Shown: one piece after another, positions 25,137-33,942 of the stretch
Layout of the letters: each line of letters starts with the position of its first letter
How positions within the stretch are numbered: the first letter of the stretch is position 1
From: CAKZQX01 sp034436755
GTDB lineage: Bacteria > Chloroflexota > Chloroflexia > Chloroflexales > Chloroflexaceae
Direction: 5' to 3'
Assembly: GCA_034436755.1 (NCBI GenBank)
Contig: DAOTVB010000218.1
Span: 1 to 64,000 of the forward strand
Length of the DNA stretch: 64,000 nucleotides
The notes under the pieces: model-generated
The model's database searches: none
What the model was told of the DNA's origin: nothing
What the model saw: only the letters and a program-made list of their open reading frames with translations
Translations under genes and position numbers: made by a program

Positions 25137-26560
25137 TCATGCCGGGGGTTCCATCTCGCTGCGCAAATCCTGCGCGACCAGTCTGGCCGCCGCGTTTTGC
25201 CAGTTGTACAGCGTGCGTTCGGGGACCGAGGTACGAAACCACTCCAGTGCTGTGCGGGCCGGCGGGTCCAGGTCGCTATGAGTCGCCCGCCGGCTGTAGG
25301 GTTTGAGCCCGACGACGTAGGGGAAGTAGAGTGCGTTGTAGTAGCGCCACTCATCGCTCGTGCCGAAGTCATCCGGTCCACGCGGTTTGAGGCGGCCAAT
25401 ACTCCCCGCCAGCAGTGCCTTGAGTTCGACTGCCCGTTCGAGTGGGTCATCTCTGGCATTCCGCTCCATAAGCCGCACCTTGATTATGGGCAGATTTGTG
25501 AGCGGACTGGTTGCCAGGCGCGGGAGATCGCCATAGTGGCTCAACGCCCGGCGCATCAGGCGGGCAAACTCAGCTTCATCCAGGTCAGGCAGTGCCAATT
25601 CCTGGTTGATCCGTGGTAGCGCCTCTGCCTGCGTGCGCAGATCGGCTCGGGCCTGGCGCAGGCGTGGCAGTCGGGCGAAGGCCAGGCGATCAAGCAGTGT
25701 CTGCACATAACTGGCGAATGTCTGGATAAGAATAGCTGTAGCAATCGTAGTCAGTAGCAGTACCAGCGTTGCAAATGTCAGTCCCGTATTGACCAGCATC
25801 AACAGGACAATCTGCAGGCCAAAGAGCAGTGCCAGAAAGCCGGCGGCAACGAAAGAGCGGAGCATATCCGGGAGCAGGGTTTCCCCCTCATCAAACGCAT
25901 CCAGAACCGCGATAGCCAGTCCCAGTAACTCCAGATCAATGCCGATGGCAAGAACACTCCAGGTACGGGGCAACCAGTTCAAGGGAAAGAGCAGCAGTCC
26001 GGTGCCCAGGGTCAGAAACAGTGTAATCACCAGGATCAGGCTGAAGAGACGGGCAGGTCGCGCGGTGCGGCGGGTGTAGGCGACCAGGCCCAACCCGCCG
26101 AGGAGTGGCAGTAACAGAAGCAGGGCGAGCAGCGGATATCCCGGGGTGGGCGATGATCTCCCCGCGCCGGCACCTGGTGGCAGTAACAGAAGCAGGGCGA
26201 GCAGCGGATATCCGGCGGGAACTACCGCATAGCAAGGGGTACCAGCCCGACCAGCCAGGCACGCTGGAGGCGGTTTCGCAACGGTGTTGTTTCGGGCAGC
26301 AGATGAATGGTTGCTCCCACCCAGCAGAGCGCCGGGAGAAAGAGCAGTCCCTGGTGGACGACGCCGAACAATACGGTCAGCCGGTTTGTAGGTGCATGGA
26401 TACTCAGCAGACTGCCGGCCAGGCTCAAGGCATATGCCACCAGTCCCAGTCCTGTCAGACGCAGGACTGCTTTGGCACTATTGCGGGCCAGCAGGTAACA
26501 GCCAAGCCACAACGCAAAACTGAAGGATAGAATTTCAATGATGACGGTAAGCATGTGCAT
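25137..26560 (-). pseudogene. Membrane protein gene split by a frameshift, with internal 72-bp duplication
   Basis: Two frames together make one membrane protein. The first part (from 26560) has the hydrophobic helices MLTVIIEILSFSFALWLG, LTGLGLVAYALSLAGSLLSI and VVHQGLLFLPALCWVGATIH, then stops at 26222. The continuation lies in another frame (VVPAGYPLLALLLLLP onward) and includes helices around ARLFSLILVITLFLTLGTGL and a soluble C-terminal half to 25137. The shift is within about 26222-26235. A 37-bp repeat occurs twice with period 72 (26105-26141 and 26177-26213). The added 72 bp keeps frame and duplicates a GYPLLALLLLLP helix. The layout resembles an N-terminal 7TM sensor region, but no kinase or cyclase domain follows. 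Function unknown. Confidence 0.6.
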
Positions 26561-28239
26561 CAGACATCGCGGCCGCGTAGCAGCGCCACTATCAGCCAGA
26601 GGCCGGTGAAGACGACCCCGGTCACCCCCACCACGCCGAGCACCACCAGGACCGGTCCGCTCCAGCCGCCGATATTGACGGCAATCGCAAACAACCCTAT
26701 ACTCACGAGCAACGCCATCAGCACCAGTGCCAGTGTCACGCGGTTGGCGGCACCGACAATCGCGCCGGCCACGCGCTGCAGTTCCTCTTCCCGGGTCTGC
26801 ACCAGCAGTTCGCCCTCGTTGAGCCGCTCCAGCATCGCATCCAGGCGGTGCGGCAGCGCCAGCAGCGCCTCGCTCAGGTCGCGCGTTCCGCGCCAGGTCT
26901 GCTCATACAGCACACCCGGTGACATCTGATCGGTCAGGACGCGCCGGGCATAGGGTCGCGTAATCGCAAAGACATCGAGATTGGGATCGAGTTGCAGCCC
27001 GATGCCTTCCATCATAATCACCGCTTTGAGCAGCATTGCCAGCGAGCCGGGCATATGCAGATGATGGCGCTGCACCAGGGCCAGCAGCTCTTCGCCGGTT
27101 TCGCGTGCCGAGAGATCGGTCAGCGGGCGATCAACGACGCGGTTGGTAAAACGTCCGAGATCGCGCCGGAGCGCTGGTGTGATATTGCGCCGGTTCAGCA
27201 TACCCAGGCGCTCCATCGCCCGGATTGCATCGTCGTTGTTGCGATTTGCCAGCGCCAGTAACAGCAGCAGCAGTTGCCGGGTCATCTCGCGGTCTAGCGT
27301 AATCACCTGCCCGAAATCGATTGCACCGACAACCTCGCCGGGCATAGCGAAGAAGTTGCCCGGATGTGGATCAGCCTGGAAGAAGCCGTGGCTAAAGACC
27401 TCATCCAGAATGAGGCGCGTGCTGTTATACGCCAGCCGCACCCGGTCGATACCGGCCGCCTCCAGCGCCTTCACATCGTTAATCTTGACTCCCCGGAGGC
27501 GCTCACTGGTCAGGACACGGCTGCTGGTATAGTCCCAGTAGATCGTTGGGATATGCACCAGCGGATTTCTGGCAAAGTTTCGCCGGAAGCGCTCGGCGTT
27601 GAAGGCCTCCTGCCGGTAGTCCAGTTCACTCCGCAACATGGAGCTAAATTCCCAGACCACTTCTACCAGATCGTACTGCGTGCCAAGTTCGGTGCGCTCC
27701 TGGGCCAGCCGCGCCAGGTCACTGATAATTGCCAGGTCGGTGGCAATCATGCTCTGGATATCAGGACGCTGGACTTTTACGACCACCTGCTCACCCGTGG
27801 GCAGCATGGCGGCATGCACCTGCCCCAGGGAAGCGGCGGCCAGCGGTGTGGTAGAAAACTCCAGAAAAAGCTGGTCAATCGGGCGGCCCAGTTCGGTTTC
27901 GATTGTCGCAACCGCAACGGCGGCGGGAAAGGGGGGCACGGTGTCCTGCAGCTTATCCAGCGCAAAAACAAAATCGGGGGGCAGCAGATCCGGGCGCGTG
28001 CTGAGCAGTTGCCCAAACTTGATAAAGGTCGGCCCCAGTTCGATCAGCGCCTGGCAGAAGCGTTCCGGCAGACCGGTGGGCGAAGGGGGTGGCGCGCGTA
28101 GCACGATCCGCCGTGGCAGAGAGAGCAGGTTGGTCAGCCCGAGCTGTTCCAGCAGGAATCCAAAGCCGTGATGCCACAATACTTGCGCAATCTGGCGATA
28201 ACGACCCAGGTAGCGGGCCTGACGAACAAGGGGCCACAT
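26560..28239 (-). CDS. ABC1/AarF/UbiB-family atypical protein kinase
   Basis: 559 residues, the usual length. Family hallmarks: the KxGQ motif in GPTFIKFGQLLSTRPDLLP (~80), the alanine-rich loop AAASLGQVHAAML, VVVKVQRPDI (Lys of the kinase-like fold), DPHPGNFFAMPGE (catalytic-type Asp/Asn) and GAIDFGQVITLDREM (DFG-like). Two transmembrane helices end the protein (VTLALVLMALLVSIGLFAIA; VVLGVVGVTGVVFTGLWLIV). In bacteria and organelles UbiB-like proteins support quinone biosynthesis as ATPases bound to membranes. Its stop overlaps the start of the split membrane gene (both at 26560), so they share a transcript. Confidence 0.92.
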   Translation of the reverse strand: MWPLVRQARYLGRYRQIAQVLWHHGFGFLLEQLGLTNLLSLPRRIVLRAPPPSPTGLPERFCQALIELGPTFIKFGQLLSTRPDLLPPDFVFALDKLQDTVPPFPAAVAVATIETELGRPIDQLFLEFSTTPLAAASLGQVHAAMLPTGEQVVVKVQRPDIQSMIATDLAIISDLARLAQERTELGTQYDLVEVVWEFSSMLRSELDYRQEAFNAERFRRNFARNPLVHIPTIYWDYTSSRVLTSERLRGVKINDVKALEAAGIDRVRLAYNSTRLILDEVFSHGFFQADPHPGNFFAMPGEVVGAIDFGQVITLDREMTRQLLLLLLALANRNNDDAIRAMERLGMLNRRNITPALRRDLGRFTNRVVDRPLTDLSARETGEELLALVQRHHLHMPGSLAMLLKAVIMMEGIGLQLDPNLDVFAITRPYARRVLTDQMSPGVLYEQTWRGTRDLSEALLALPHRLDAMLERLNEGELLVQTREEELQRVAGAIVGAANRVTLALVLMALLVSIGLFAIAVNIGGWSGPVLVVLGVVGVTGVVFTGLWLIVALLRGRDV

Positions 28240-28284
28240 AAAAATATGGGTATAGATTTTGAGTTGACCGGGTCAAGCCAAAAT

Positions 28285-28758
28285 CTAAAATAGCGACTCC
28301 AGAATGAGCAGCACGATAGGCCACAGATGTGGGATAAAGATAATGCACCCCACAATAACCGCCATGATGGCACTGAGAATAACCGACCCGGCACCGACAT
28401 CTTTGGCAATCCGGGCCAGGGGATGGTAGCTGCTGGTTGCCAGATCGACCGTTGCCTCAATTGCGGTGTTCATGCCTTCGGCAACCAGAACCATGGCAAT
28501 CGTCAGCACCAGCGCCAGCCATTCCCACCGCTCCAGACCGAGAAACGTTGCCAGTGCCAGCGCACATGCGGCAATGAGACAGTGAATCTGAGCGTTTCGC
28601 TGGGTACGCAACAGGTACCAGAGACCGGCAAAGGCATGCCCAAAAGCAACCAGGAGAGTCCGCGTGCGGCGATCAATAGGACGGTGGGGCGCGGTGGCAG
28701 GTTGCGCCTGACCGGCACAGGTGTCTTCTGATGTTGGATCGCTGGGCGAGTGATTCAT
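28285..28758 (-). CDS. Diacylglycerol/undecaprenol kinase family protein
   Basis: 157 residues from MNHSPSDPTS; a longer frame to 28902 is possible but its start lies upstream of a -10 box. After a 30-residue polar N-terminal tail comes the DgkA fold: RTQRNAQIHCLIAAC (amphipathic start), then three membrane helices. The signature is AEGMNTAIEATVDLATSSYH, with the catalytic Glu and the E-x-NTAIE motif, followed by LARIAKDVGAGSVILSA. The enzyme phosphorylates diacylglycerol or, in Gram-positive-like types, undecaprenol for cell-wall lipid recycling; the sequence does not settle which. It lies 45 bases upstream of the AarF/UbiB gene, in the same direction. Confidence 0.88.
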   Translation of the reverse strand: MNHSPSDPTSEDTCAGQAQPATAPHRPIDRRTRTLLVAFGHAFAGLWYLLRTQRNAQIHCLIAACALALATFLGLERWEWLALVLTIAMVLVAEGMNTAIEATVDLATSSYHPLARIAKDVGAGSVILSAIMAVIVGCIIFIPHLWPIVLLILESLF

Positions 28759-28833
28759 TGCCGGTTTGCTGCCAGATGCCGAATGTCGGGTGTCAGGTCC
28801 GTCTGTTTGCGGTTCTCGCTTCTCTGCCTCCTG

Positions 28834-28872
28834 ATTATACACTACCTTGCCGGTTATGCTTTCGGCTATAAT
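28834..28872. promoter_or_regulatory. Divergent -10 boxes between the kinase and phosphatase genes
   Basis: TATAAT occurs on the minus strand at 28839-28834 (facing the diacylglycerol kinase) and on the plus strand at 28867-28872 (facing the histidine phosphatase, 68 bases before its ATG). The two sites are about 30 bases apart, so the promoters probably overlap. Confidence 0.45.
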
Positions 28873-28939
28873 GCCGGTTGTAGGTATTCGTCGGTCGTGC
28901 ATAGGTTAACAAAGTGTTCCATAGAGGAAGGTATTTTCC

Positions 28940-29581
28940 ATGCGCATGATCATTGTCCGCCATGGTGAGAGTGAGTGGAATCGCATTCATCGCTATCAAG
29001 GCCAGTCCGATGCGCCGCTCTCGGATCTGGGCATCCGTCAGGCTGACGCGCTGGCCGAGCGTTTGCGGAACGAACAACTGGATTGTATCTACACCAGTCC
29101 GCTTCAGCGGGCAGCACGTACCGCCGAGGCGATTGCCCGGTTCCATCCTGATGTGCCGCTGCGTCAGGATGCCACGCTACTGGAGATCCATCATGGTGAG
29201 TGGCAGGGGAAGTTTATCGACGAGATTACTGCCGCATATGCCGATGGGTTGCGCGAGTGGCGGGAGCATCCCACGCGCTCGCAGATGCCCGGTGGCGAGA
29301 GTTTTAGCAATGTGCTGAAGCGTAGCCTGGATTTCCGCGACCGGGTGCTGCAGGAACATTCCGGTCAGACGATTCTGGTAAGTACGCACGATGTCGTGAT
29401 TAAAATCCTGGTCGCCGATGCGCTGGGCATGAACATGGACCGCATGAACTGCATCTGGCTGACCAATGCCAGTATTAGCATTATCGAGTATGGCGAGCAT
29501 CTGCCCTACCTGGTCAGCCTGAGCGAGGCCTGTCACCTGGGCCGGCTTGCTACCGCGCGGGAGGATCAGAAGGCGTTGTAG
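28940..29581 (+). CDS. Histidine phosphatase family protein (phosphoglycerate mutase-like)
   Basis: 213 residues. The catalytic RHG motif is MIIVRHGESEWNRIHRYQGQ with the phospho-acceptor His at residue 8. The second Arg lies in SPLQRAARTAEAI, the Glu in LLEIHHGEWQGK and the second His in ILVSTHDVVIKILVADALG. The protein is cofactor-independent of 2,3-BPG by length and lacks the longer insert of true dPGM, so it is more likely a broad phosphatase or an alpha-ribazole/sugar-phosphate type than glycolytic mutase. AGGAAGG lies before the ATG. A hairpin follows the stop. Confidence 0.9.
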   Translation: MRMIIVRHGESEWNRIHRYQGQSDAPLSDLGIRQADALAERLRNEQLDCIYTSPLQRAARTAEAIARFHPDVPLRQDATLLEIHHGEWQGKFIDEITAAYADGLREWREHPTRSQMPGGESFSNVLKRSLDFRDRVLQEHSGQTILVSTHDVVIKILVADALGMNMDRMNCIWLTNASISIIEYGEHLPYLVSLSEACHLGRLATAREDQKAL

Positions 29582-29595
29582 GAGCGATACGTATC

Positions 29596-29634
29596 GTGAA
29601 GGATCTCGTCCCCGACAGGGATGGGATTCTTCAC
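29596..29634 (+). terminator. Hairpin after histidine phosphatase gene
   Basis: GTGAAGGATCTCGTCCC pairs imperfectly with GGGATGGGATTCTTCAC around CGACA, 15 bases after the stop. No strict T-run follows. Confidence 0.5.
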
Positions 29635-29829
29635 GGTTGCTACCGTACCGCTGATGGCGGAAAAACGGCTTCTAGTTAATGAGGTAGTTGAGTAGTTCTT
29701 GAACCCTAAAAACCGTTGCCATGTAGCGTATGTGAGTGAATTGCAGTATTGAGGTATAGAGCTTATAATACTGCTGTAAAGAGTTGGCAGTTGCGTAAAG
29801 CTGCGCAGCAGTGAGGTGAGAAGCTACCA

Positions 29830-30351
29830 ATGCCACCGCGAAGAAGCTTATCACGTTCTCGAATAGCTGATATGCATTCATTATCGAATGTCATTGGAGC
29901 TCGTGGTGAGAAAGTATTTGAACTGGCAATTACTGACTACAGAAATTTCCGCCGCCCTCTCTTTAAACCAGGCTTCCTTGGTGAAAAATGGCCCGCTCTG
30001 GATTATTATGTGGAACTTACTGGAGTAAGAGGCTCTACTCCTTTCTTTTTTGTACAAGTCAAATCCACAACCACTGGTATAAATGCACATAACAACACAA
30101 TATCAATCCAGGCAAGCAAAGCCAAATGTGATAGTTTATTCAAAATCCCTGGTCTAACCTATATTGTTGGGGTTCACGAACCTGAAAGAAGAGCATTTAT
30201 CTTATCAATGCACGCAAAAGTTGACAAGGGTATTTATAGTATACCGATTAAATACGAGTTGAATTCCGAAAATTTACAGCGTTTACACGAAGAGGTTATT
30301 GATTTTTGGAAAAAAGCACCTCATAAGCCGGCAGGGTCATACTTTACATGA
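29830..30351 (+). CDS. DUF4365-like protein (possible PD-(D/E)xK fold)
   Basis: 173 residues, or 159 if the ATG at 29872 is used. The GC content is clearly below that of neighbours. The core reads VIGARGEKVFELAITDY, then WPALDYYVELTGV and FFFVQVKSTTTGIN, then TYIVGVHEPERRAF. The LD...Q-V-K-S arrangement is that of DUF4365 domains, which resemble PD-(D/E)xK nucleases and often occur with mobile or defence genes. Its stop overlaps the ATG of the next, broken, relative (ATGA), so the two formed one unit. AGGTGAG lies 11 bases before the first ATG. The function is not known. Confidence 0.65.
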   Translation: MPPRRSLSRSRIADMHSLSNVIGARGEKVFELAITDYRNFRRPLFKPGFLGEKWPALDYYVELTGVRGSTPFFFVQVKSTTTGINAHNNTISIQASKAKCDSLFKIPGLTYIVGVHEPERRAFILSMHAKVDKGIYSIPIKYELNSENLQRLHEEVIDFWKKAPHKPAGSYFT

Positions 30352-30782
30352 ATACAGAAAGTAAAACCTGGTATATTGCACAGAGAGGCGAATTATTAGC
30401 TCAAGAGTTTTTAGTAGAACTTGGGGCATTTTTTCGTGGCCTCACTCGAACAGGCTGACATTGGTATTGATTATATGGCCTTTTTTGAAAAGGATAAAAA
30501 TAAAATTGTAACGATAGGCGTTGAAATCAAAGCGACAGAGCGTGAAGTAAATAATAAGTATACTATGTCTTCGTCTTTAATTAGACGATTGCAGGGTTTA
30601 AATATACCCGTTATCGTAATTGTATCCAATTAAAAAATAATGAATTATTTTTTAATTGGGCGCGCGACTTAGTGCCGCCTGAGAAGTGGAATTTTTTACA
30701 GCAATCCACATGTACGGTAAGATTACGAAAGTCAACATTTGATGAGAAGGAAAAATTAATACAGGAAATCTTTAGCTATTAA
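30348..30782 (+). pseudogene. DUF4365-like gene with two frameshifts
   Basis: It starts with ATG overlapping the previous stop. MNTESKTWYIAQRGELLAQE continues to VELGAFF at a run of six T (about 30430-30436). Removing one T gives VASLEQADIGIDYMAFFEK and GVEIKATEREVNNKYTMS up to PVIVIV. Then a second shift near 30625-30635 is needed to continue with LKNNELFFNWARDLVPPEKW and the end at TAA 30780-30782. The pieces together give ~140 residues with the same plan as the upstream gene (D...E-I-K core). It is low in GC like its partner. Slippage in the T-run could allow some full product, but the second shift argues for decay. Confidence 0.6.
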
Positions 30783-30951
30783 ACTTATTGTGCTTTGCCA
30801 GGGTACTCAGTGCGGTTCCTGACCTGAGCGTGATTTTGATGGGTTCCCTGCTCGATGCTCGATTGTTGTCTCGCTCTCCACATCTACCAGTAGTACAGTT
30901 GACCCAGATCGTCAGATACCGATGACCTTCCTCAACACCAGGCTGCATATT

Positions 30952-30980
30952 TTGACGCCGGGTATAACCCTGGTTATACT
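30952..30980 (+). promoter_or_regulatory. Strong promoter, predicted leaderless start
   Basis: TTGACG (30952-30957), exactly 17 bases, then TATACT (30975-30980). Only 6 bases separate the -10 from the ATG at 30987, so the transcript would begin at the start codon. It probably drives the small gene, the ATPase and the HNH gene together. Confidence 0.6.
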
Positions 30981-30986
30981 CTCACT

Positions 30987-31433
30987 ATGAAACCTGCTGT
31001 CTCTATTCAAGTTTCGCTCTTCCAGATAGCGGAACAGTACGCCCAGGAAAAAGGTCTTTTCTGGGGCGAGTTATATGCATATGCCTTCAAGCACTACCTC
31101 GAAATCTATCGCTACCCAGGTTTGCCCAAAGACGCGGTCATCAATGTGTCACAAATTCTCACGCTGGACAAAACAATGTTCAGCGATATGTTGACCGTAT
31201 TTCTGCAAGAATGCGCACGCTGGTGGAAAGAGGAGTTCGACTTGTGCTCGATGTATAGATGTATAAGCATTGAGCCAGGATGTGTGTATCAGTGTAAACT
31301 CGTGGCTCATAACCGAGATGAGAGGGTGCCGTGTACCTGGAAAAATGTACGATCCGCAATATCAAATGCTTTGAAGAGATTACCCTGGACTTTCGCAACC
31401 CGGACGGTAGCATCCGGCTCTGGAATGTGCTGA
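30987..31433 (+). CDS. Small protein of unknown function upstream of ATPase-HNH pair
   Basis: 148 residues if read to its stop; the last ~34 overlap the ATPase gene in another frame and look unlike natural protein, so the true gene may be shorter or damaged. The first ~85 residues are convincing: MKPAVSIQVSLFQIAEQYAQ, then GLFWGELYAYAFKHYLEIYR and ILTLDKTMFSDMLTVFLQEC. They suggest a short strand followed by helices, as in ribbon-helix-helix proteins, but I cannot assign a family. The strong promoter and position make it a candidate regulator or third component of the system. Confidence 0.45.
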   Translation: MKPAVSIQVSLFQIAEQYAQEKGLFWGELYAYAFKHYLEIYRYPGLPKDAVINVSQILTLDKTMFSDMLTVFLQECARWWKEEFDLCSMYRCISIEPGCVYQCKLVAHNRDERVPCTWKNVRSAISNALKRLPWTFATRTVASGSGMC

Positions 31434-32743
31434 TTGGCGAGAATGGTACCGGCAAAACCACGCTACTCCAGGCTATCGCCATTGCGCTGCTGGGCGAAAA
31501 GGCGGCCTCGGTGCTGCTGCCCCGGCCGCAGGGTTGGGTCCGTACCGGCGCGGCGAAGGGCGAGATTGCGGCGACGATGTATCCAGGCCCAGGGGATTTT
31601 GAAATGGCCGATGCCGGAACGGAAGCCGCCAGGCGACTTGGTCACCATCTCGATGTCAGCTACGAAATTACTGAAAAGACTTCACGCGGCGAAAACAATC
31701 CAAAAATTACCGAACATAAGGGTTTGGATTATGCGCGACTGGAGAAAATACGATCTCCAGAAATAATCAGTTGGTTGGCGGCCGGCTATGGACCATTTCG
31801 GCGGCTGGGAGGTGGCACCGAGCATGCCAGTCAGATTGCCCAGATGAACACCCGGGAAGCGCGTTTTGTTACCCTCTTCCTCGAAGATGCCGCCCTGTCC
31901 GACTGTGAAACCTGGTTAATGGATCTGGATTATGCCCGGCTAGACCCGTCTGAGCCGGAACAGCAGCAGCATAGTGCCAGTCTGCTCAACCTGATCCGTG
32001 AAACATTAAACGACAGTCTGTTGCCGGAAGATGTGAAGTTGGATGCAATCACTTCACGCGGTGTCTTTTTCCGCACGCCATACTCGGATAAAGTGCGCAT
32101 ACTGGATTTGAGCGATGGTTATCGGGCAATGCTTGCGTTAGCGATCGATCTGATCCGTCTCCTGTGTGTTGTCCCGATGGAAGATACAGCGTTACTGTTT
32201 CACACAAACTCAGAGTGGTTGCACCATGTTTCGGCCGTTGTCCTTATCGACGAGATCGATGTCCATCTCCACCCCACCTGGCAGCGGGAAATCGGCCTCT
32301 GGTTGAAGCAGCACTTTCCGCGTGTGCAATTTATCGTCGCCACGCACAGCCCCTTTATCCCGCAGATTGCCGACGATAACGGGTTATTTACCCTGCGGCA
32401 TGCTCTCGGTACCGATGCGGTCCAGGTTGAACAGGAGGAGACCTCGGTACAGGGCTGGCGGGCTGACCAGATCCTCTCTATTCTGTTTGATACCCCCAGC
32501 ATGTATGATCCGGAAACCGAACAGCGCCTGCGTGAGTATGGTCGGCTGAAGAGCCTCGATCAGGTGGGCCGGCTGTCGGACGATCAGGCTGCCCGGTTTG
32601 CCGAGTTGCGCCAGTGGGTGGAACACTACCTGGCCCCGTCCGGTGATACGCGCGAAGAGATGCAGTATTATCGTGATAGCCATCGGCGTGTGCAAGAGTT
32701 AAGCAAATTGTTCCGAGAGCAGAAGTTAAATGATAAAGATTGA
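31331..32743 (+). CDS. AAA/ABC-type ATPase, PtuA-like (Septu-type defence)
   Basis: 470 residues from the GTG at 31331 (GAGAGG upstream). It belongs to the SMC/ABC-like AAA ATPases of defence systems. The N terminus (MYLEKCTIRNIKCFEEITLD) is the usual beta-hairpin before Walker A, VLIGENGTGKTTLLQAIA (~35-43). A helical insert and the signature-like ILDLSDGYRAMLALAIDLIR follow, then Walker B VVLIDEIDVHLHPTWQ (~302) and the switch His in FIVATHSPFIPQIAD. It overlaps the HNH gene by 14 bases. In Septu (PtuAB) an ATPase of this type forms a complex with an HNH nuclease and blocks phage; that role here is inferred from gene pairing and motifs. Confidence 0.85.
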   Translation: MYLEKCTIRNIKCFEEITLDFRNPDGSIRLWNVLIGENGTGKTTLLQAIAIALLGEKAASVLLPRPQGWVRTGAAKGEIAATMYPGPGDFEMADAGTEAARRLGHHLDVSYEITEKTSRGENNPKITEHKGLDYARLEKIRSPEIISWLAAGYGPFRRLGGGTEHASQIAQMNTREARFVTLFLEDAALSDCETWLMDLDYARLDPSEPEQQQHSASLLNLIRETLNDSLLPEDVKLDAITSRGVFFRTPYSDKVRILDLSDGYRAMLALAIDLIRLLCVVPMEDTALLFHTNSEWLHHVSAVVLIDEIDVHLHPTWQREIGLWLKQHFPRVQFIVATHSPFIPQIADDNGLFTLRHALGTDAVQVEQEETSVQGWRADQILSILFDTPSMYDPETEQRLREYGRLKSLDQVGRLSDDQAARFAELRQWVEHYLAPSGDTREEMQYYRDSHRRVQELSKLFREQKLNDKD

Positions 32744-33464
32744 TTGTCCAGATCTATCGCCTGATGCTGCCCGATTACTCCGGCAACGGAAACGCCGGTG
32801 TGTTCGCTGGGCAAGTCGCAATCCGCAGCGGGTGCAGGCTGATGCGGAGATAAACGCTGTCCTACGGGAGGCATTTCATGGTAAGTGCGGCTACTGCGAA
32901 CGTATTGAGGCACGAACAATTGATCATTTCTGGCCCCAATCGTTATATGCAGATAAAATCTGGGATTGGGATAATTACATTCTGTCCTGTGATGTCTGTC
33001 AGAGCAACAAAGGATTTCATTCGCCAGTGAACCGGCAGGGCCGGCAGATGCTCAATCCACGTGAGGACGAGCCGTTGCACTACCTGTATATCGATCCGGC
33101 GAGTGGCAAAATCTTCGCGTTGCCCAGCGACGACGATCGGGAGCAGCGTGGGATGTACACGATCACTGTTTTGCAACTGGATCAACGTCCCGATCTGGAT
33201 CAACAGCGTAAGTTGATGTATGATCGCGTGGAGAGTCTCATCAGGCAGATAGTAGATCCACGATCATCGCCAGTAGTGGTGGATCATGCCTGGCAGCAGT
33301 TGCAAGCGGAAGTTGATGTACGCCAGCCATACCTCGCCATTGTTCAGCAGGTATTTACCTTTCCTTCGTACGAGTTAGCACCGCTCATTCAGTGCCTGTA
33401 CGAAGTTCAGCCTGAAGCAGCGGTTTTCTTCGTCAACTTCCGCCGTTCGCCGCCCCAGATTTAA
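32730..33464 (+). CDS. HNH endonuclease, PtuB-like
   Basis: 244 residues, the normal PtuB length. The HNH domain is near the N terminus: HGKCGYCERIEARTIDHFWP gives the first Cys pair and the catalytic His, then WDWDNYILSCDVCQSNKG gives Asn and the second Cys pair. MLNPREDEPLHYLYIDPASG follows, also typical of this nuclease group. The C-terminal ~100 residues are helical. It is translated from an overlapping start within the ATPase gene, a sign of tight coupling and probably a fixed complex ratio. It is expected to cut DNA when activated by the ATPase partner, by family analogy. Confidence 0.85.
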   Translation: MIKIDCPDLSPDAARLLRQRKRRCVRWASRNPQRVQADAEINAVLREAFHGKCGYCERIEARTIDHFWPQSLYADKIWDWDNYILSCDVCQSNKGFHSPVNRQGRQMLNPREDEPLHYLYIDPASGKIFALPSDDDREQRGMYTITVLQLDQRPDLDQQRKLMYDRVESLIRQIVDPRSSPVVVDHAWQQLQAEVDVRQPYLAIVQQVFTFPSYELAPLIQCLYEVQPEAAVFFVNFRRSPPQI

Positions 33465-33492
33465 TGCAGGATCGCAACAATGTTGCCACGGT

Positions 33493-33516
33493 ACGCATGC
33501 ATGGCCGCGCATGCGT
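33493..33516 (+). terminator. Hairpin after HNH gene
   Basis: ACGCATGC and GCATGCGT form a perfect 8-bp stem around an 8-base loop, 28 bases after the HNH stop. There is no T-run, so function as a terminator is tentative. Confidence 0.35.
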
Positions 33517-33942
33517 GGCTATCAACACTGGCTTGATGCACTGTCCAATGCCTGATACATGATTTTGAATGTGAATCGTTATTCAAAATCTATTTATATA
33601 CTGGACAACAAATATGCCGACAAACTACTTTCCTGGTGTAAAATATTTTGTATCGCTTTTATTTTGAAAAAGGAAATAAATTTAGGGTAATCTGCTTTTG
33701 GAAACTATGTGTCATAGTATTCTTTACAGATAAAGTAAATAAAGTCCACATACAATCTACACGCTTGTACTGGGTAAGAGGTGTACCAATGGGTCATTTT
33801 CCCGGCAAAGAATAGTTTGTACAGTTATTATATTGAGAGAAAAAGCAAGACGACGATACCCTGTCTCCGTGAACTACGCCCTGTCTACGAGTCCCATCCG
33901 CCAGGAGTGTCATTGACGGGATAAATATGAAGGAAGCAGCTA
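33517..33942. other. AT-rich intergenic region without recognised gene
   Basis: About 425 bases, much richer in A/T than the flanks, marking the right edge of the accessory island. No protein-like frame, RNA gene or clear repeat was seen. Confidence 0.5.

Noticed and set aside
28940..29581. Glycolytic phosphoglycerate mutase
   Set aside because: The protein is short and lacks inserts of true mutases; histidine phosphatase of unknown substrate is safer.
29672..29881. Minus-strand frame resembling a short helical protein
   Set aside because: It overlaps the DUF4365-like gene start, has no ribosome-binding site, and no family match could be supported.
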